A stretch of 64,000 nucleotides of DNA from Kitasatospora sp044457565 (GTDB lineage Bacteria > Actinomycetota > Actinomycetes > Streptomycetales > Streptomycetaceae): contig NZ_JBITGZ010000004.1 of NCBI RefSeq assembly GCF_044457565.1, positions 301,530 through 365,529 on the forward strand, written 5' to 3'. Shown here in pieces: positions 60,414-64,000 of this stretch (within the stretch, counting starts at the first letter, position 1; every line of letters starts with the position of its first letter). The notes beneath the pieces are model-generated. The model made no database searches. It saw only the letters and a list, made by a program, of their open reading frames with translations, and was not told the origin of the DNA. The translations under genes and the position numbers were made by a program.

Positions 60414-60655
60414 GTGATCGACGCCCTGCCCGGCCTGGGCAAGACCACCATTGCGCACCTGTTCGGCCGCACCTTCGACCGTGCCCAGATCCGCCGGCGC
60501 GGCCCGGTCACCGAGCTCGGACACGAGCGCGTCCCGGTGTTCGCGTCGGGCTGACGTCGAACACCACCCTGCGGACCCTGAACCGGATGATCTGCGAGTT
60601 CTACGGCCACCCACGACAGGGCAGGCTCACATGTGTCCGGCGACGCGACGCGGCC
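60414..60655 (+). pseudogene. TniB-type transposition ATPase fragment
   Basis: One frame reads DALPGLGKTTIAHLFGRTFDRAQIRR and TELGHERVPVF (Walker A GLGKTT). After a frameshift near 60540 another frame continues RVGLTSNTTLRTLNRMICEFYGHP. This order is that of TniB/AAA ATPases of Tn5053/Tn7-like elements common in actinomycetes. The transposase (TniA) and ends are absent. It is the only mobile-element trace I could support in the window. Confidence 0.6.
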
Positions 60656-60748
60656 TGATCCCGGTGTCCGCCGCCTGCCCCCGGCGCGGATGCCGCCGAG
60701 GATCCGTTGGAGTCGATCACTTGGTGGGCCGTGTCCTGCCCGCGGTGG

Positions 60749-61573
60749 TCAGTTCGCCGGGCCTGGTCCGGTGCGGGTTCGCGCCGCCGTGACCACCACC
60801 GCGGTGTAGCGCATCGTGAAGGTGCCGCCCTGCGCGTCGATGACGGCCCCGATGCCCGCCAGGAGTTCTTCGAGCTTGGTCGGCGGGGTCTGGCCGGCAT
60901 CGCCACCGGTGCGCAGCTGATCGAGCCACTCGTCCCGGAGGTAGGGCCGCTCCCAGGTGAAGTGCCATTGCTGTGGGTCGTCGAACGCCGTGGTCTGTCG
61001 TATCCCGTCGGCCGCCTTGGTGAAGAGCGCCGAGTACTCCTCGACGGCGGGCTTGGCCCAGGGGTTGCGAGGGGAGTCGGGCAGGACTCGGTTGTGGACC
61101 TCGGAGAAGGCCTTCGCCATCTCGGGGGACGGCCGGAAGACGTTCCAGAACACGGCCAGTCGGCCGCCCGGCCGCAGTACCTCGGCCGCCTTTGCCGCTC
61201 CCGCGACCGGGTCGATCCAGTGCCAGGTCTGCCCGGCTGTCACGGCGTCGAAGGTGCGGCCGGCCGGGTCCCAGGCTTCGAAGGCGGCCACCTCGGCGTG
61301 GAGTCCGTGCCGGCGTGCGAAGGCGGCCATGCGCGGGTCCACGTCGACACCCAGCACCGTGCAGCCGGCCGCTCGGAACGGCCGGGCCGATATGCCGGTG
61401 CCGATACCGACGTCCAGGAGGTCGGGTCCGGGGCTTGCGGCGATGATCGCCTCCACCATGGCGTCGGGATAGCGGGGCCGGGCGCGATCGTAGCGTTCCG
61501 CATCCGAGCCGAACGACTCGGCTGCCAAGCGGTGTTGATGTGACTCACTCTCGGAGAACGGTAAAGTGGGCAT
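60749..61573 (-). CDS. Class I SAM-dependent methyltransferase
   Basis: The ATG at 61573 gives 274 residues. The methyltransferase motif I is LLDVGIGTGISARPFRAAG, motif post-I is VLGVDVDPRMAAFAR, then FDAVTAGQTWHWIDPVAGAAKAAEVLRPGGRLAVFWN, the signature of the methyltransferase_11 group related to yeast Crg1/Trm9-like small-molecule methylases (QTWHWID). It is cytosolic. The gene is divergent from a TetR regulator, and its start codon lies inside a double palindrome (61565-61603), so it is probably repressed by that regulator and induced by the compound it methylates. Confidence 0.93.
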   Translation of the reverse strand: MPTLPFSESESHQHRLAAESFGSDAERYDRARPRYPDAMVEAIIAASPGPDLLDVGIGTGISARPFRAAGCTVLGVDVDPRMAAFARRHGLHAEVAAFEAWDPAGRTFDAVTAGQTWHWIDPVAGAAKAAEVLRPGGRLAVFWNVFRPSPEMAKAFSEVHNRVLPDSPRNPWAKPAVEEYSALFTKAADGIRQTTAFDDPQQWHFTWERPYLRDEWLDQLRTGGDAGQTPPTKLEELLAGIGAVIDAQGGTFTMRYTAVVVTAARTRTGPGPAN

Positions 61574-61603
61574 GCGCCCACTATGAGTGGGCGCATGCCC
61601 ACT
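61565..61603. promoter_or_regulatory. Twin TetR-type operators AGTGGGC-N4-GCCCACT
   Basis: Two copies of AGTGGGC-N4-GCCCACT (61565-61582 and 61586-61603) are separated by 3 bases and themselves form a 39-bp inverted repeat. They cover the methyltransferase start codon and lie 45 bp before the TetR start. Confidence 0.8.
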
Positions 61604-61647
61604 CGTCAATCGCGTGGGCCCTTGCGGACCGAAGGAGGCGGGGCGCC

Positions 61648-62286
61648 ATGCCGACGGGGGTAGCCATCCGCGATGTGCGAGAGCAGCTGTTCGACGCCGC
61701 CGAGTGCGTCCTGCTCCGGGACGGTCCGAGTGCGCTGACCAGCCGGGCGGTCACGACGGAGGCGGGCTGCGCCAAGGGCGTCCTGCACCGTCACTTCGCC
61801 GACTTCGAAGGCTTCCTCGCCGAGCTCGTACTGGACCGCATCGCTCGGATCGACAGCCGGGCTGCCACCCTCCGCGGCCTGGCCGGGACCAGCACGGTCG
61901 CCGACAACCTCACCGGCGCGCTGACCGAGCTGTTCGGCTCGGTCGCGGTCGCGATCGTCAGCCTTGTCACGTCCAGGGACGACCTGCGCGCCCGACTGCG
62001 CCTGGCCAGGCCGACCGGCGTTCCCGTTCTGACGGACGCTGCAACCGTGATCGCCGCCTACCTCACCGCCGAGCGCGAACTGGGCCGCATCCCGGCGGAC
62101 GCGGATGTCGACACGCTCGCCCCCACCCTGATCGGGGCCGCGCACATGCTGTTCGCCGACCGGAAGGGCACACCGCCGGAGCCCGGAGCCGTCCACAAGG
62201 TCGTGACCACGGTACTCGCGCTGCCGGCGACGACCGGCCGGGTCGCCGAGCAAGATGCCGGGACGCATCGGACCGAGAGAGAGTGA
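61648..62286 (+). CDS. TetR-family transcriptional regulator
   Basis: The ATG at 61648 follows AAGGAGG and gives 212 residues. The N-terminal HTH (VREQLFDAAECVLLRDGPSALTSRAVTTEAGCAKGVLHRHFADFEGFLAELVLDRI) is classical TetR, and the rest is a helical ligand domain. A longer in-frame start (61540) would translate through the operator and is unlikely. Twin palindromes upstream cover both promoters, so it should repress itself and the divergent methyltransferase. The effector is unknown. Confidence 0.93.
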   Translation: MPTGVAIRDVREQLFDAAECVLLRDGPSALTSRAVTTEAGCAKGVLHRHFADFEGFLAELVLDRIARIDSRAATLRGLAGTSTVADNLTGALTELFGSVAVAIVSLVTSRDDLRARLRLARPTGVPVLTDAATVIAAYLTAERELGRIPADADVDTLAPTLIGAAHMLFADRKGTPPEPGAVHKVVTTVLALPATTGRVAEQDAGTHRTERE

Positions 62287-62579
62287 CCGTCCGGCCCGCC
62301 GTCGCGCCGGCTGGGCGCCGGCCGGTCTGCCTCTGCCGGGCCGGCCGGCCGGGCGTCATCGTCATGGGAAAGCGCGACCGGCAGAGGCAAGGCGATCGGC
62401 GCCGCGGTCGACCTCCGCCGCACTGTCCCGGCGCGATCCAATTGATCGTCAGGAACATTGCCAGGAACGCTAGGTCCGCCCGACCCGGGTTGTCGGATGC
62501 TCGCGCGTGCGGGATATTGGATCTTGGTTCCGAGGGAGCCTCTGTTTCAAGTGACGAAATGTCAGGGGGGATTCTTCTT
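62287..62579. other. Intergenic promoter region of the serine hydrolase gene
   Basis: About 290 bases, becoming less GC-rich towards the right (62440-62580). No repeat or extra gene was seen. Confidence 0.4.
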
Positions 62580-63869
62580 ATGGCACGTATTGGATCCGTG
62601 CGTTTGCTGGCCGTGGCCGCGGCCGGCGTGGTGATCGTGGCCACGGGGGCGACGGGTGCCGCCGCGGCGCCGGCACCGGCTTCGGCGGTGCCGGACACGG
62701 CCGGGGTGCGGGCCGCGCTGCAGAGCGCGGTGAACGCGGGGGCGCCGGGTGCCTTCGCGGTGATCAGGGATCACGGCGGAGCGGAGACCAAGCTGTCGCT
62801 GACGGTCGGCAAGGCTGATCTGGACGGGACGCCGATGAACGCCGACTGGCAGTTCAGGGTCGGCAGCAACAGCAAGATGTTCGCCGCGGTGCTGGTCATG
62901 CGGCTGGCCGAACAGGGGCGTATCGACCTGGACAAGCCGCTGCGGGACTACCTCCCGGCGGGCACGCTCCCGGAGGGCTGGACGATGACCGGCCGGCAGG
63001 TGATGGAACACCGCGCGGGAATCTACGACCACACGAACGATCTCCTGGAGCAGTCCGGCGAGGAGACCACGAGCGCCTTCGAGGCGCGTATCCGCAACAA
63101 CGTCTACGACCCCGCGAAGCTCGTGGCGATGTCCGTCGCGCACGGCCTGCAGTCCACGCCGGGGACGCGCTACGCCTACTCGAACACGGACTTCGTGCTG
63201 ATGGGCCTGGCGGTGGAGCACCTCACCGGCCGGCCGTACGCCGATGTGCTGCGCGATGAGATCATCGATCCGCTGGATCTGCGCCGGACGTCCTTCGTCG
63301 TCCCGGACAAGGAGATCACGGGGCGGCACGTCACCGGCTACCTGACCAACGACGACCGTTCCAAGCCGCTGCTGAACTCCACCGAGCAGACCGCTTCCTG
63401 GGTGTGGAGCGCCGGCGGGGTCATCTCCTCCGCCCGCGACATGGACCGCTTCCTCACCACGCTGATGGCCGGCACCGCCGGCGGGCTGGTCTCGGACGAC
63501 TCGCTGAAGCAGATGACCAGTGTGCTCCCGACCCCCACCGCGAAGGTCAGCTACGGGCTCGGGCTCCGGCAGATCGCGCTGTCCTGCGGCAACGTGTTCG
63601 GTCACGGCGGGATCGTCCAGGGCTACCAGACCCAGTCCTTCACGACCCCCGACGGCCGTCGCAGCGTCGTCGTCTTCGCCAACGCCTCCAACAACGGCAG
63701 CGTGACGCAGGGTCTGATGAACGCGCTGGAGCCCGCCTTCTGCGGCAAGCAGCCCGCCCCGGCCGCCGTTGCACCCCGCACCATGACGGCGCCGGGGGTC
63801 GGCGGCCAGCAGGAGGGCGGCGTGGCGCCCCACGACATCACCCCCGTGGTGGACGACACCCGCATCTGA
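62580..63869 (+). CDS. Secreted serine beta-lactamase/D-alanyl-D-alanine carboxypeptidase-family hydrolase
   Basis: The ATG at 62580 follows GGGGGG and gives 429 residues. A Sec-type signal (MARIGSVRLLAVAAAGVVIVATGATGAAAAPAPA) precedes a beta-lactamase class C-like domain: SxxK in RVGSNSKMFAAVLVMRL, the Tyr-Ser-Asn motif in RYAYSNTDFVLMGLAVEHLTGRPY, and a HGG motif in VFGHGGIVQGYQT that replaces KTG. This set is complete, unlike in the broken paralogue at 56-57.2 kb. It is exported and probably acts on peptidoglycan peptides or esters rather than as a resistance enzyme. The C-terminal 40 residues are a disordered tail. Confidence 0.92.
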   Translation: MARIGSVRLLAVAAAGVVIVATGATGAAAAPAPASAVPDTAGVRAALQSAVNAGAPGAFAVIRDHGGAETKLSLTVGKADLDGTPMNADWQFRVGSNSKMFAAVLVMRLAEQGRIDLDKPLRDYLPAGTLPEGWTMTGRQVMEHRAGIYDHTNDLLEQSGEETTSAFEARIRNNVYDPAKLVAMSVAHGLQSTPGTRYAYSNTDFVLMGLAVEHLTGRPYADVLRDEIIDPLDLRRTSFVVPDKEITGRHVTGYLTNDDRSKPLLNSTEQTASWVWSAGGVISSARDMDRFLTTLMAGTAGGLVSDDSLKQMTSVLPTPTAKVSYGLGLRQIALSCGNVFGHGGIVQGYQTQSFTTPDGRRSVVVFANASNNGSVTQGLMNALEPAFCGKQPAPAAVAPRTMTAPGVGGQQEGGVAPHDITPVVDDTRI

Positions 63870-63882
63870 CCGGTCAGGGCCG

Positions 63883-64000
63883 TGGGGGGGGGGGCGGGCC
63901 GGGGGGGGGGGGGGGCGGCGGCCCCCCCCCCGCCCGCCGCCGCCGCCCCCCCCCCCCGCGCCCGGCCGGCGGTCGGGGGTGCGGCCGGGGCCGGGGGGCG
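63883..64000. other. G/C homopolymer tract, probably unreliable sequence
   Basis: The last ~120 bases consist almost only of long G and C runs, unlike anything else in the window. It resembles a contig-end or base-calling artefact rather than biological sequence. Confidence 0.75.

Noticed and set aside
1..64000. tRNA, rRNA or riboswitch genes
   Set aside because: No CCA-ended cloverleaf, rRNA core sequence or known riboswitch core was recognised by eye; a covariance-model scan would be needed to exclude them.

Overview
The window is very GC-rich with strongly biased third codon positions, frequent GTG starts, several apparently leaderless promoters and gene families typical of Streptomyces/Kitasatospora: LLM F420-dependent oxidoreductase, CGNR zinc-finger regulator, DUF4184, DUF1648, an SP-repeat Ser/Thr kinase, an Rv1733c-type membrane protein, and SpoIIE-type phosphatases. 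It reads as an accessory or sub-telomeric stretch of a streptomycete chromosome. I saw no rRNA, tRNA, CRISPR array or complete insertion sequence.

Layout. 0-4 kb holds two frameshifted genes, a MarR regulator divergent from a metallo-beta-lactamase-fold hydrolase, and a chimeric gene remnant. 4-9.2 kb is a compact minus-strand run: an AAA ATPase regulator, a DHA2 drug exporter and a carotenoid-cleavage-type dioxygenase, closed by a strong hairpin. 9.5-14.6 kb holds an SDR remnant, an alpha/beta hydrolase, an Lrp/AsnC regulator divergent from an F420 oxidoreductase/nucleoside deaminase pair, and a pentapeptide-like membrane protein. 14.7-16.3 kb encodes an unusual fusion of an eCIS-core (DUF4157) domain with a NodB-type deacetylase domain. 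16.7-25.4 kb holds a CxxC protein, a GntR/DUF1648 pair, a Ser/Thr kinase next to a secreted-domain membrane protein, and a drug exporter divergent from a double-domain Lrp regulator.

The centrepiece is 26-50 kb, a hypoxia/dormancy island. It carries a DosS/OsdK-type GAF-GAF histidine kinase, a flavin-type (PNPOx) protein, a DosR/OsdR-type response regulator, two tandem-domain universal stress proteins, adhE-pflB-pflA (mixed-acid fermentation with an oxygen-sensitive glycyl-radical enzyme), a PAS/PP2C/ATPase phosphatase, an Rv1733c-like protein, a complete arginine deiminase pathway (APC antiporter, arcA, arcB, arcC) and a phosphoketolase. Together these would yield ATP by substrate-level phosphorylation (carbamoyl phosphate, acetyl phosphate) and re-oxidise NADH by ethanol formation. 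Nearly every intergenic region here has a partial palindrome of the form GGGMC-N4-GNCCC, with the arm spacing of the M. tuberculosis DosR box, so the island may be one OsdR regulon.

50-64 kb is a mosaic of small regulator/effector pairs: two VOC proteins sharing a duplicated upstream element around an AraC regulator; a second PAS-PP2C; SDR/CGNR; erythromycin esterase/double MerR with a clear operator; methyltransferase/TetR with twin palindromes; and two serine beta-lactamase-family proteins, one broken. Between them lie fragments of UvrA, TniB, VC0807 and other genes. The last ~120 bases are G/C homopolymers and look like unreliable sequence, so some frameshifts in the window may be sequencing errors.
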